From contig JAJEKV010000637.1 in the NCBI GenBank assembly GCA_021234155.1, positions 1-64,000 on the forward strand: a DNA stretch of 64,000 nucleotides, written 5' to 3'. How positions within the stretch are numbered: the first letter of the stretch is position 1; each line of letters begins with the position of its first letter. The notes below the pieces were generated by a model that was not told where the DNA came from, ran no database searches, and saw nothing but the letters and a program-made list of their open reading frames with translations. The position numbers were made by a program, and so were the translations under genes. Origin of the DNA: Isoetes taiwanensis (taxonomy: Eukaryota; Streptophyta; Lycopodiopsida; Isoetales; Isoetaceae). Positions 23,737 through 34,422 of the stretch are shown here, piece after piece.

Positions 23737-26700
23737 ATGTTGCAACACAATTTTGTGTATGTTTTATCAGATGAAAATTGGCGCATTGATCCCTGCCATT
23801 GCTCCAAATTGATGCCTTCCAAATTGAAAAGTTTAGAGGGCTCCCTTCGTGGGAAGGAAAGGGAAAGAGCAACGTTTTACAATGGCAAATACTCTTATGT
23901 TGCTGGCAAAACGTCCCCCCACACGAAGGCCCCTTCAAATGCCAAGTGTGAAGGTAGAGCGGCTCTTAGAATTTATGAGCAAATGCAGGAGAATAAAGAA
24001 AGACCACACATTTCTATTTTTCTTGCTGCATTGAAAGAATGCAGTAGTTCAGGAGAAGTATACACAGGTATGAGAATTCATGCTACTATTATTGATAGTG
24101 GGAATGATACAAGCATTGTTTTAGCAAGTGCAATTGTGCACATGTATTTGAAATGTGGTAATAGGTTAGATGCTCATGCAGTCTTTGACAGAATACCAAA
24201 TCGTGACACAGTATCCTGGAATGTTATGATATTTGGGTATGTAGATAGTGGTCAGTGTGAGTTGGCTTTGACATTATTTGCATTCATGCAAGAGGAAGGT
24301 TTTTCTCCAAATGATCGGACATATGTCGCCGCACTGAAAGCATGTGCTGGCTGTGCAGCAAAGGAAGAGAGCAAACATGTTGAAGGTGAACTTCTGAAAG
24401 TAAAAATGCTCAAACAGGGCATGGCTATCCACTCTCAGCTTGAAAAGAGAAGGCATGACTCAGACATTTTTGTGGCAAACACCCTGGTGGATATGTATGC
24501 CAAATGTGGGAGCATGTCACATGCTCGTGAGATCTTTGACAGGAGACTACATCATAGTGTGGTGTCATGGAATGCTATGATATCAGGGTATGCAGATAAC
24601 AGGGAGGGTGAATTAGCTATGCAAATGTTTGTCTGTATGCAAGATGAAGGTTTCGTGCCAAATGCTCGAACATATGTTGCTGCCCTGAAAGCATGCACTG
24701 CTTGTGTAGGAAATGAGAAGTGTAAAGAAGGTGAAGGGAAGCTTCTGAAATTAAACTATTTAGAGAAGGTCATAGCCATCCATTCTCAGCTTGCAAAGGG
24801 TCTGCATGAGTCAGACATTTTTGTGGCAAGCAGCCTGGTGGATACGTATGCCAAATGTGGGAACATGCCACGTGCTCATCAGGTTTTTGACAGGATGCCA
24901 TATCGTAATATAGTGTCCTGGAGTGCAATGATTTTTGGATATGCAGAGAATGGGCAGTGCATATTGGCACTACAAATATTTGAATGCATGCAGGAAGAAG
25001 GAATCATGCCAAATGTTCAAACTTATGTTGCAGCAATAAAGGCATGTGCTAATTCTGCAACAGGACAAATTGACATGAACTTTGGGAAAACAGAGATTCT
25101 GCAGAAGGGGAAAAAAATCCACTCTCTTCTTGCAGAGGATGGTCATGAATCAGACATGCTGGTGGCAACAGCCTTGGTTGATATGTATGCCAAATGTGAC
25201 AACATGATAGGTGCTTGTAGGGTCTTTGACAAGATGATGTATCGGGACACAGTGTCGTGGAGTGCTATAATATTTGGGTATGCTGAGAGTGGTGAGAGCA
25301 ACTTGGCTTTGCAATTATTTGAACGCATGCAAAATGAAGGTTTCACACCAGATGCTCAATCTTACATTGCTGCACTAAGAGCATGTGCTAACTCTGCAGC
25401 AAAACAGGAAGGCACAGACAAATATGCCAAGATAGAGAGGCTGAGAAAGGGCACAGCCATTCATGCTCTGCTTGTAGAAGATGGGTATGAGTTGGACCTG
25501 TTTGTGGCAAGCGCATTAATTGATATGTATGTGAAGTGTCAAAGCATGGTACAAGCTCGTGAGGTCTTTGACAGGATGCCAAATCATGATGTGGTATCCT
25601 GGGGTGCCTTGTTATTTGGATACACAGAAAACGAGGAGTGTGAGTTGGCACTCCAATTGTTTGCATATATGCAAGATTTAGGCATTAATCCAAGTGCTCA
25701 AATCTATGGTGCTGCAGTGAAGGCATGTGCTAATTTAGCAGCAAAAGAAGAGGAGCAAGGCAAAATAGATTATCTAGAGAAAAGCATGGCTATCCATTCA
25801 CAACTTGCAAAGAGTAAACTTCAATTGAATATCTTTATGGCAACCACTTTGATCTATACATATAGCAAATGTGGCAGCATAGTGCATGCCCGTTTGGTTT
25901 TTGACAGGATGATCCAGCGTGATCTGGTGCCATGGAATGCTTTAATAATCGGGTATGCCGAGAATGGGAAGAGTAGCCTGGCTCTGGAGTTATTTATGCA
26001 CATGCAAGAGGAAGGTTTTGAACCCGATGCTAGGTCTTATGTTGCTGTACTGAAAGCATGTGGTAACCTAATGGCCCTTGAAGCAGGAAGAAAAATTCAT
26101 GTCCAAATTTGCAATGTGGGACTCCAGCATGACCTGGTTGTGGGAACTGGTTTGATTGGCTTGTATTGCAAATGTGGGAGCATGATTGATGCTCAGCAGG
26201 TCTTTGATTCACTAATCACAAGGGACGTGGTGGTTTGGAGTGCACTCCTAACAGGTTATGCCCATCAGGGAGATGCCAAATGTGTATTTGATTTGGTTAC
26301 AAATATGATGGAAGAAAGTTTTCAACCTGATGCTATCGCATTTCTCGCACTTCTCACTGTTTGCAGTCATTCTGGTCTTGTTGTGAAAGGGAGGGAGTAC
26401 TTCGAGTTCATGTGCTTGAATTATCTGATTCCTCCTAATATTGAGCACTATTCTTGCATGATTGACCTGCTTGGTCGGGCGAATTGCCTAGATGATGTGA
26501 TGACAGTGGTGAAGTACATGCCTTTTGAATGCAATGGTGCAATATGGAGAACGGTGTTGAGTGCTTGTCGGAAATGGAGGAATGTAGTAGTTGGAAGACT
26601 TGCGTTTGACTCACTGCTAAAGTTGGATGATAAAGATGGTTCATGTTATGTCTTGATGGCAAATATTTATGCAGATTCTGGCATGTTGCAAAGAGTGTGA
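23737..26700 (+). CDS. Pentatricopeptide repeat (PPR) protein, PLS type, E-domain truncated
   Basis: A single intronless 987-codon frame. PPR proteins bind single-stranded RNA, mostly in plastids and mitochondria, for editing, splicing or stability. Repeats in PLS order start near residue 65, with recurring cores such as VVSWNAMISGYADN, LVDMYAKCGSM and TYVAALKAC. In several L motifs an 18-25-residue charged insert (for example KEESKHVEGELLKVKMLKQG) precedes AIHSQL. The C-terminus reads HYSCMIDLLGRANCLDDVM and WRTVLSACRKWRNVV, an E1-type tail, and stops at TGA just after YADSGMLQRV. The next frame continues VKIEAMSRKA, the expected E2 start, so one base lost near 26695 has removed the rest of E; no DYW domain exists downstream. 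The first ~60 residues are low-similarity and a later ATG (23812) is possible. An intact frame of this length suggests recent selection. Confidence 0.85.
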   Translation: MLQHNFVYVLSDENWRIDPCHCSKLMPSKLKSLEGSLRGKERERATFYNGKYSYVAGKTSPHTKAPSNAKCEGRAALRIYEQMQENKERPHISIFLAALKECSSSGEVYTGMRIHATIIDSGNDTSIVLASAIVHMYLKCGNRLDAHAVFDRIPNRDTVSWNVMIFGYVDSGQCELALTLFAFMQEEGFSPNDRTYVAALKACAGCAAKEESKHVEGELLKVKMLKQGMAIHSQLEKRRHDSDIFVANTLVDMYAKCGSMSHAREIFDRRLHHSVVSWNAMISGYADNREGELAMQMFVCMQDEGFVPNARTYVAALKACTACVGNEKCKEGEGKLLKLNYLEKVIAIHSQLAKGLHESDIFVASSLVDTYAKCGNMPRAHQVFDRMPYRNIVSWSAMIFGYAENGQCILALQIFECMQEEGIMPNVQTYVAAIKACANSATGQIDMNFGKTEILQKGKKIHSLLAEDGHESDMLVATALVDMYAKCDNMIGACRVFDKMMYRDTVSWSAIIFGYAESGESNLALQLFERMQNEGFTPDAQSYIAALRACANSAAKQEGTDKYAKIERLRKGTAIHALLVEDGYELDLFVASALIDMYVKCQSMVQAREVFDRMPNHDVVSWGALLFGYTENEECELALQLFAYMQDLGINPSAQIYGAAVKACANLAAKEEEQGKIDYLEKSMAIHSQLAKSKLQLNIFMATTLIYTYSKCGSIVHARLVFDRMIQRDLVPWNALIIGYAENGKSSLALELFMHMQEEGFEPDARSYVAVLKACGNLMALEAGRKIHVQICNVGLQHDLVVGTGLIGLYCKCGSMIDAQQVFDSLITRDVVVWSALLTGYAHQGDAKCVFDLVTNMMEESFQPDAIAFLALLTVCSHSGLVVKGREYFEFMCLNYLIPPNIEHYSCMIDLLGRANCLDDVMTVVKYMPFECNGAIWRTVLSACRKWRNVVVGRLAFDSLLKLDDKDGSCYVLMANIYADSGMLQRV

Positions 26701-27199
26701 AAATCGAAGCAATGAGCAGGAAAGCCTGAACCTAGACGGACTAGAATAAACTAGTAAATGGGAGAATGTGCCTCTGCTATAAATGGGAATATTTGTCTGA
26801 GATCTTTATGCAGTGATAAGCTGGTGCCTCATCTATCCAAGATCGTGTTTAAAATATTTACAAAGGTGTTCACAAGCGCAAGTGAATGAAAGTTGGAAGT
26901 TCCAGTTGTGGAAATAGAGAATGACGAATATGACACGAAGTTGTACAAAGAGTTAAAGTTTCAGCTTGTATTTTTGGGGTTGAAATTGGAGACTACGATT
27001 TATAAGCAATAAATCCTTCCAACATTTTAAGCATGCCATAATTCTTGTTGGAGAGTTATATCAGTCGATTTTCTTTCATGCGCCACAAACAGGAGATCCA
27101 AACAAAGAAAACCCTCTGCCATGGTATATTGATCTTCCAAAACCATGAACACCATTGTTGTATGTAGTTGTGTGTGGAAATCTTGGCTTATAAGTAGTC
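26701..27199. other. Downstream of the PPR gene, nothing recognised
   Basis: After the frameshifted E2 remnant (26697-26725) I see no gene. Confidence 0.5.
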
Positions 27200-27480
27200 C
27201 TATTTGGATCTTCCATATAACTGCATTATCCGCATCTTTTCAATCTTACATTTATGTTCCTGCATCTGAGCATCAGAATAGATGGTTGCAATGAGCACGT
27301 AAGCAGCAGCACAGCTACAACCCGTATACAGATAGCCTGCAAAGCAACTTCTCCCTGTCACCACACTTCCGTGCAATCTACAAGCACTAAACAGAGATGT
27401 CCATTCCATAACATCCATTGACCAGAGTAAATCCTCTGCTTCTCCGAGGTAGCCTGAACGACCTAGAAGATAACTCATGC
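27200..27480 (-). pseudogene. PPR protein tail fragment (E motif)
   Basis: The minus-strand frame reads SYLLGRSGYLGEAEDLLWSM, then WTSLFSACRLHGSVVTGRSC and CAAAYVLIATIYSDAQM, then KCKIEKMR. This is the conserved end of a plant PPR protein (LLGRAG..EAEDLL, EWTSLLSACR.HG, AYVLMANIYADA, KIE.MR). Only this tail is present. It lies opposite and downstream of the large PPR gene and is not its antisense, so it is an independent PPR relic, tail-to-tail with it. Confidence 0.75.
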
Positions 27481-29117
27481 TATTACAATGATATATATCA
27501 TGGTTTTAGGGTACGAACGGCCTTACACTTCATACAACGAGAATATAAGGAGGTGCCCACCTTTTGTTTGGGCTGATCTGCCTAAATTAGGCCCAAATAA
27601 TGCCAATTCTGAAATACTTGTGGGGCACAGCTGCCCCAAATTCCAATGACCATGCTGATCCGTTATTTTTTTTTCAGAACTTTATCTCCTGCACCAAGAA
27701 ATATCAACTCAAAGCAAGACAGGTTTCTGCCCTTAATGGTGATAGGTTGGTTCTTAGGGAGATGCCTGCCCGTTGTGGTAAGGGAGGTCATGGTCTTTGA
27801 ACCACTTAAGAGGCCAACTGCTATATCTTGAGTCTTGTGATCCCATTGGCAAACTTGATGGCTCATTATCTTGCTTGAGTGTGGACCTGTAAAATCAAAC
27901 GTAAAGTTCGGGTTGGTGCAATTCTGATCTCTGCCAATAGGAGTGTGCCACGGGTACATAATTATTTCAGGGAATTGCAGCGTGCAATATTTTTTAGTTA
28001 CTTGCATTCTTGATGTGCCATTTTTTTACTATTTTTTTCCTGCACATTCTCAAGACATACTGCACATTCTCAAATTTTTTGTCAGATCATAGACACAAAT
28101 CAACACAAATGGACTTACACAAATAATCCATTGAAAGTAACATTGTTTAACAAGAAAAGGTGCAATTTGATCAAATATTTTCAGATTCCAAAGCAGATTC
28201 CAAAAAAGTAAAAAACTTTCACAAGTCGAAGTGTTTGGCAACTGCAACAACAGATCAAACTTCTAGATAGAAAAAGTATCAAGATCATAACAGTAATAGA
28301 TCAGAGCTTTCTATTTCTCATCATAGTGATCATGATATCATTTAGCTCTTCTCGAGAAACACACTTGCAAAAAGAACCAGGTAAAGAAACGCTTGCATAA
28401 AGAAACAGGTAGAGAGCGCACCTAGCCATTTCCCACCTCCAGATGTTGCAATAACTACCTGCAAGACAAGCAGCAACAGATTAAAAGACATGCAACAAGA
28501 CATGCAACAAGAATAAGACAAACTTACCTTGAATACTACAGAATCCAGAATTACAAGCGCCTTCCGAGCAAGCAAAGGTTTTGCCACGGAAAAAACGAGC
28601 TGAAACTTGCATATGACGAAGTCTCAGCAAGAACAAAGTAAAGTTCAGCAAGAAATCATTAGAAGCACACGTCCACATGCAAAAATGACCAAAAATATGC
28701 AGCAAAGCATGAGTTCTTGATGACCTTTAGCCGATCTTGCAAAGAAAACCCAAAGAAATCGATGTTAGCACAAAAGCACAGCAAAAAAATCACTCCAAAA
28801 TACAGCAAATAGCCACATAAAAACATCTGTATTTTAAGTGGATGGGACGTAAGCTGGATTATGATTCTTTGCCCCTCGACTCTAGTCATGGCTTACCTGA
28901 TGACAAAAAATACTACCAAAGAAGCAGAATATTCAGAAAAGCAGTGAAATTGACACTTTCAGCATGCCTTACTGCAGAAGCAAAGATTGTACCATCATTG
29001 TTGAAACAACTACACAACATTGGTTGGTTACATCTCTGTAATGCCTGCAGTATAACATCCATCAGAACTTTAATAGCTCCATCTATTGTATAAGCGAGCT
29101 AGAATAAAAGACAGAAC
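27481..29117. other. No recognisable gene
   Basis: Several minus-strand frames (for example 27663-28007 and 28342-28889) have no family signature. GCACATTCTCAA is duplicated at 28041 and 28062, and ACATGCAACAAG at 28487/28499. Confidence 0.5.
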
Positions 29118-29453
29118 CTTATGATGCTTACTGTCCTTGTCCCAAAAGTTATATGCACCGTCGGAACCAGCTGTTACAAAAGTTGCATAAACCTGAAAGT
29201 TTTATACCTGTTAGAAACTACACTCCTCTCATCTTCCACATGTTAAAAGATGCCTAACCAATCCTAGCTTCAAAGTACATAAAATTATCAAGTGTGTGAC
29301 TGAAGGGACCTGGTATCCAGACAAAATGCAAATTGTTAAGACCTAAAAGCATTCCAACAGTGATAACTTGGCCACCTGAAAGATCTTAGCATGTTTGTCA
29401 CATCCGACTGAAAAAACTGTTATTTCATCATTCCTCCACACCAAACATAGAAC

Positions 29454-32051
29454 CTGGAACTCAATAAGCAGTACTCTCACCTGCGTGCTATATTAGGAGC
29501 ACCAAGTAAATCCAACCTATGCGCATATCATCAAAAGGATTTCAAACAAACATGGCATCGAGGGTATTAGGGTCTCCTATTTTTTGTTACAATATCAGTA
29601 TTTTGATGTGGCACTGTAGAATGATATCTTAAATGGTCAGGCCAACAAAACAAGGTGCTGCGCACGGAGGGTTGCCCTCTATGGCCCGAGGGTGAAGTGG
29701 CTTAAATTAAATCCACATGTGACCTGACAATATACACAAGACTAGTTATGGAGAATTCTGTGTAAATTGCCATCTTTATAATATTTTTTGATCCATAATG
29801 TTACGCAGTCTTTTGAGCCCGACCTGAGCTATTGCCCACATCATCATGCTTTTGTGAGTCTTGGGGGATCGTAATGTGTGGTAGGAGGACGTTATCCTAT
29901 TTCAGGCCCTGATCATATCCAAACTAGAAAATTGCCCACCTTCGATGGGGATTCCATGTGATTGCACATGAAGAGTATACTTAATGTGTGTAGTATTTTG
30001 GTTGTAACACACTCAAATGCCTGGGTCCGGAGGCTTGAAAGGAAAACATTGATCTCTTGTGCACGTCCCTTGCTTAATTCAACGTCCCTTCCAAAAACAG
30101 TTTTTAAGCAAGAACCACCTACAAAATAAAGACCAATTTCCTTGTTAGCAATTACCGTTGCAAATACGTTTTCTCTGATATTAAGCACTCAAAGCTCTTG
30201 CAAAAATACAGAGGTCATACATACATATAATAAAACAAGACAACCAAATCATAGGAGCTGGCACAAATCTGGAATCCTCGCAGCTCTGTTTTAAGAAGGG
30301 CACAATCTGTTTTGGGCTCTTGAATTCCAGAGCATTATCCCGCGACCTCTGAAGCCGAAGATATTTTGTACCCCCAAAGGACAAAGGATTTTTGGCATCG
30401 TATACGATCCGCTTAATTGCTACGGATATAAGCCCGAAAAACATAACAGTAGAATAAATACCTGGTCTGCTTCACCACTTTATCTCATGATGCGATGCAA
30501 GGTCGCCTTTTTGTGTGGAGGCGGTATGGAGGCGAGGAGGGTGGGAGCAAAATAGGGGCACAACATTGGGCTTTGGAACCACCGCCGCCAAATGCAAAAA
30601 GGAGTTCGAAAAAATGAAGCTAAGAACATGGCGAAAATTTTGAAGCCCCCAATTCCTTTCCTTTGATTGGGACCATGCCTTCGGGATTATCAGATTTGCC
30701 AACTCTGCGCGGGATTGAATCCACGAAGGCCCTCAAAATTAAGCTCTATAATGAAGCGTTGAAGCTTTCAAAACACCGGACTTAGAGATACGGAGGAGGT
30801 CACCGCACTAGTCCCACATGACTAAAAAAATAAATTAAGAAACCAAAGCCATATGAATGCATATAAAAGTGCATATGTACCCCTAGTCATTACACTAGAT
30901 ATTACGTGTTTCTAATACCACTTGTAAATATTGTTAGACCGCAATCAAAGTAAAACTTCAATTGTTCTCAAGCCCAAAGTTCTTGTGCTAGATATTTATT
31001 TATCCCTACTATGTAAATTTTGCTAGACATTTTTACATTCGGCAATCAAAGTATAACTTCAATTGTTCTCAAACCCAATTGTGTGTGCTAGCAAATTTTG
31101 TTGCGACTATGCAAATCGAAACTTAACAACCTTTAAGTGGCACTATTTTTCACTTGGGAGTTGCCAAATTGATCTGTTCGTTTGGCTTTGATTGAATCAT
31201 TATAGTGTGTCTAGAAGGTTGCAATTGGTATTTGGTATTTTGCGTTATAAAAGGTAGAGTGATGCAATTTGCATCTCCATTTTAGTTCTTCAACGTATTT
31301 ATTCATTAAATAAAGTTGCATTTTAAATAGAGCAACATTGCTCGAATTTGCATGCAAGGAAACTAAATGCCGTTTTAGCATTACCAAGTTGATTGTAAAT
31401 TCCTTGGCAAAGAAGGCAAACATTGGCCCGGATTCCTTATTTTAAGTACCCTCAAAGCTCCAACACTTACGACTTAGTTCTTCTCGATTATTCACACAAA
31501 GCGTATTTGTTTGCGGTTTGGATGGTCTCATCTTCTAAAGTCGCATATATTTGGCAACGTCATTTAAGCGCTTTTCTTGAATTGTTGAATCTGTTCATGT
31601 CCTTGGAATCCAGGTCATATCCACGGTCGCGAGGTTGTCATAGATCTCCATGAACATTTTCCGGTTCTGAGACCATCAAGGAAAGAAAGTATGAATAAGA
31701 ACTTTTCTTATATGTTTCATGCCGTTGATTTCCGAAAGTTCCCTAACAATTTCATCTCTGTTTTTAGCCAATAACATCAACTTCTATTACAAAAAGTTCA
31801 AAGCAAATACATGTTTTAATTGCGTACGCGGGGCGTCTTCGTCTTTGTTTGTGCGGTACCGCCATACATTCCTCGGAAGACTCACGACTCACCTACACAA
31901 GTAGAAAAATCCTTGCAAGCGCCCAGTTGATTGTACCAAGTTCAAGTCCATTAAAATGAAACTGCTCCCGATTGTCCACATTGGGAACAGACCACAAGGA
32001 ATCCCAAGTTTGAATGTGTAGATACACTGAATGTGCTATCTCACTTTCTAG
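29454..32051. other. Interior of the expanded RAE1 intron, unassigned
   Basis: Minus-strand frames at 29913-30188 and 30181-30444 (for example AIKRIVYDAKNPLSFGG) look protein-like but I cannot assign a family. A sequence AATCAAAGTATAACTTCAAT (31048) repeats a close copy at 30942 (AATCAAAGTAAAACTTCAAT). Probably foreign sequence inserted into the old intron. Confidence 0.35.
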
Positions 32052-32285
32052 TCATATTATAGTTCGACCGCTTGGCACTAGACAGTGATACAAGAATGCC
32101 ACTGGATAACCATAACATAGAAAATGTATTTGTGCCATTATAGAAAGATCACGGACATTTTCTCGAAACTGTTTCTTCATCCTCGAACATTCATAGATAA
32201 TGATTCGCTTCAACCTAGAGAGATTCACCACCTTCCGACGGGTTGTTTTGCCAAATATTTCTCCGTCGTTCTTTTCTAAAACCAA
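32052..32285 (-). pseudogene. Possible leucine-rich-repeat fragment
   Basis: The frame contains NLSRLKRIIIYECSRMK and NVRDLSIMAQIHF, which fit the spacing of plant LRRs (L..L..L.I..C..LK / L..L..L). It may be a remnant of an NLR or LRR protein. Flanking minus-strand DNA (31600-32050 and 33040-33600) has weak LRR-like patches with many stops. The assignment is tentative. Confidence 0.3.
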
Positions 32286-33679
32286 AGACCAACATTTTAG
32301 CTAGCTAATCCTTAACTAAGTGTATCAAATAGATGCATTTTCATTACCCATTCATCAATAACAAATCCTTGAACTGCCGCTTTGGGGCTCGCTCTTCTTG
32401 TGGTATTTTGCGGGCCTCGAGTCGCATCGGCCACCAGACGTTTCTTGTGTCTTTCTAACTCAACCTAAACAAGCATTTCAACCTGAATTCAAGACCGAAT
32501 TTTCAAGTTATTCTTCTCAAACGAATAAAACTTCACGGGTGAAGCATGCTTTGGATCCAAGAACACAACTCATGAGAACCGTTCAACAGCTACAAACTCC
32601 TTTTGCTCATCAAACTTAAATATTAAAGGCCGGATCAAGATTATTGAGCATTGCTTAAAGCTTACATCCTAAAATAGTGCAAACAAGTTTATACCAGTTG
32701 GGGTATACTCTACTCCATCTTTCACTTTCAAGCTCACACATTCTCAACTTATCTTTTAACTTTTTCTGTTGAGGACCTTCAGTCGTTTCTACATACTTGA
32801 CAACCGCAAATTACAAAACAGATTAATTTCATGACATAACATATGATGCACAAGACTACAAAGAACTTAAATAGCACCTTTTGCAATTATTGCCTCGTTT
32901 GGTTGAAGAACCCCATTTGGAGGACACATGAAGCAGCTCTTAGGTGCGGTTGTTTGAAATCGAAAATCGAACACTTTATGAGGACTTTTATTGCGGTATG
33001 CACAAAAACTAGAAATGTGAACTACAATTCAGCCCTTTGGCCAAGTGGTTAGGCAACAAAATCACTTACTTTAAAAGCCTTGCCGGGACCGGCTAACATT
33101 TTTTATCTTCATCGCACTTGCACCGCTTGCCGAGGTTCATCGATGAATACAAAGCCTCGGGCATACAGTAGTCCAACGGACTTAGGAAACTACTCTAACA
33201 GGTTGAAAAGAAAATAAATATAATTTGCTAAGAATCGAAAAAAGGACGGAACTTACAAAGGAATATAAGGTTTCTTCCAGATCGAATCTCAAAGCGGCTC
33301 TTGTTAACGAAATACCACCGAAATGGTATATGTAGATTTAGACACCTTTGGAACATCTCCGACCGCCCCACTCCTCGTCTTTGCCCATTTGCAATAAAAC
33401 GCTACCGAATGCTGACCGAAGATGATCCTTAAAGCGTAAGCTGATGCCGAAAATTGAAGGCAAGTTCTAGTTTCTAAGCTCCATAAACAAATCCTGTTAT
33501 GCTTCCCTAGCTCTGCCATAGCCAAACAACAATCGCCAGAGCTCATAAGCGGAAATGATGCCGATGGTCTCTCATGCCGATGGCCTCCATGCATCCAAAC
33601 TTCCGGTTAGCCGGTATGCACAATTACCGCCCGGCAAGCGAGGGATGACCTAACATTTCTGACACCTTGGGTTTTAGCG

Positions 33680-33731
33680 GTTTTGGCATATTCTAGGTAT
33701 ATGCTAGCATATACCATGAATATGCCAAAAA
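33680..33731. repeat. 52-bp near-perfect palindrome
   Basis: TTTTGGCATATTC and GAATATGCCAAAA flank GGTATATGCTAGCATATACC, itself a perfect palindrome centred on GCTAGC. Confidence 0.85.
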
Positions 33732-34288
33732 CCCACATAAACAAGGGATTGCCCCCCTAGGGGCAACCCAAAAATATGATTTGGTAGCATGTGGAGACAG
33801 GGATAGGTTCAATACTGTATATGTTTTATACTCAATACGTATTATTCGAACAATACGGCAAAAATTTGAAGTATAATACGTCAAAAATACGGCAAAAAAA
33901 AAATTTCGGTGTCGGAAACTTTTCACGTACGTGAAACTTCTATTTTAGTTTAACGCGAAAAAAGATTTTTTTTTTATATTTTTGGACTTTATACGTCCAG
34001 AAAAATAATTTTGCACGTTCAGAACCTATCCCTATATGGGGAAGCTATAATTTTAATAAAACTTACAGGTTGGTCATGTGATATAGCAGCCTTTGGCACA
34101 CTCACCATTCTGTTGATTGCCCCAATAAGGGACATGTGCTCGATTGTTGTTAAAACCAAATAACTTACCTGGTTATCCCCTAAGGTTGCTATCACATAAT
34201 TGGCTTTAAAGCAGAAGCTCAAGCTTGAGATTCCATCTGATGGAGGTTGTACAACCAACCCAACACATCATGTCAATATGGTGTAGAT

Positions 34289-34422
34289 AACGCCCTGGCC
34301 TGAGGGCGTTACCGGAAAAAAAATTCGAGGGCCATGTGGCCATGGCAAAAATGGCGAGGGAGGGCAATTACGCCCGAGCCATTTTGGCCATGGCCACATG
34401 GCCCAGAATTTTTTTTTCCGGT
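34289..34422. repeat. Small hairpin followed by a 46-bp-arm inverted repeat
   Basis: AACGCCCT..AGGGCGTT (34289-34310) is followed by arms ACCGGAAAAAAAATTCGAGG...GGCCATGTGGCCATGG (34311-34357) and their complement (34376-34422), with only about 18 bp between the arms. Each arm itself contains the palindrome CCATGTGGCCATGG. It lies directly upstream of the first RAE1 piece. Confidence 0.85.

Larger units (their letters stand above)
29118..34264 (-). pseudogene. RAE1: RAE1-like WD40 mRNA-export factor relic, exons skipped
   Basis: Four recognisable pieces lie in order on the minus strand, with splice signals retained at most boundaries. 34264-34169 reads VVQPPSDGISSLSFCFKANY, ending DNQ|GTAAGT. 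34109-34067 ends SVPKAAISHDQP|GTAAGT. 29453-29376 reads VLCLVWRNDEITVFS then CDKHAKIFQ|GTGGCC. 29192-29118 reads VYATFVTAGSDGAYNFWDKD then SKHHK. These match the start, first WD repeats and a late WD repeat of RAE1, a nuclear-pore-associated mRNA export and mitotic factor. The exons for the middle propeller blades and the last blades are absent, the second piece is out of phase, and the second-to-third gap has grown to 4.6 kb. It cannot make a beta-propeller and is a duplicated, decayed gene copy; because introns are kept, it is not a retrocopy. Confidence 0.8.

Noticed and set aside
33010-33090. tRNA-like stretch GGCCAAGTGGTTAGGC
   Set aside because: Resembles the D-arm of a tRNA but there is no matching acceptor stem, anticodon arm or TTCGA box.
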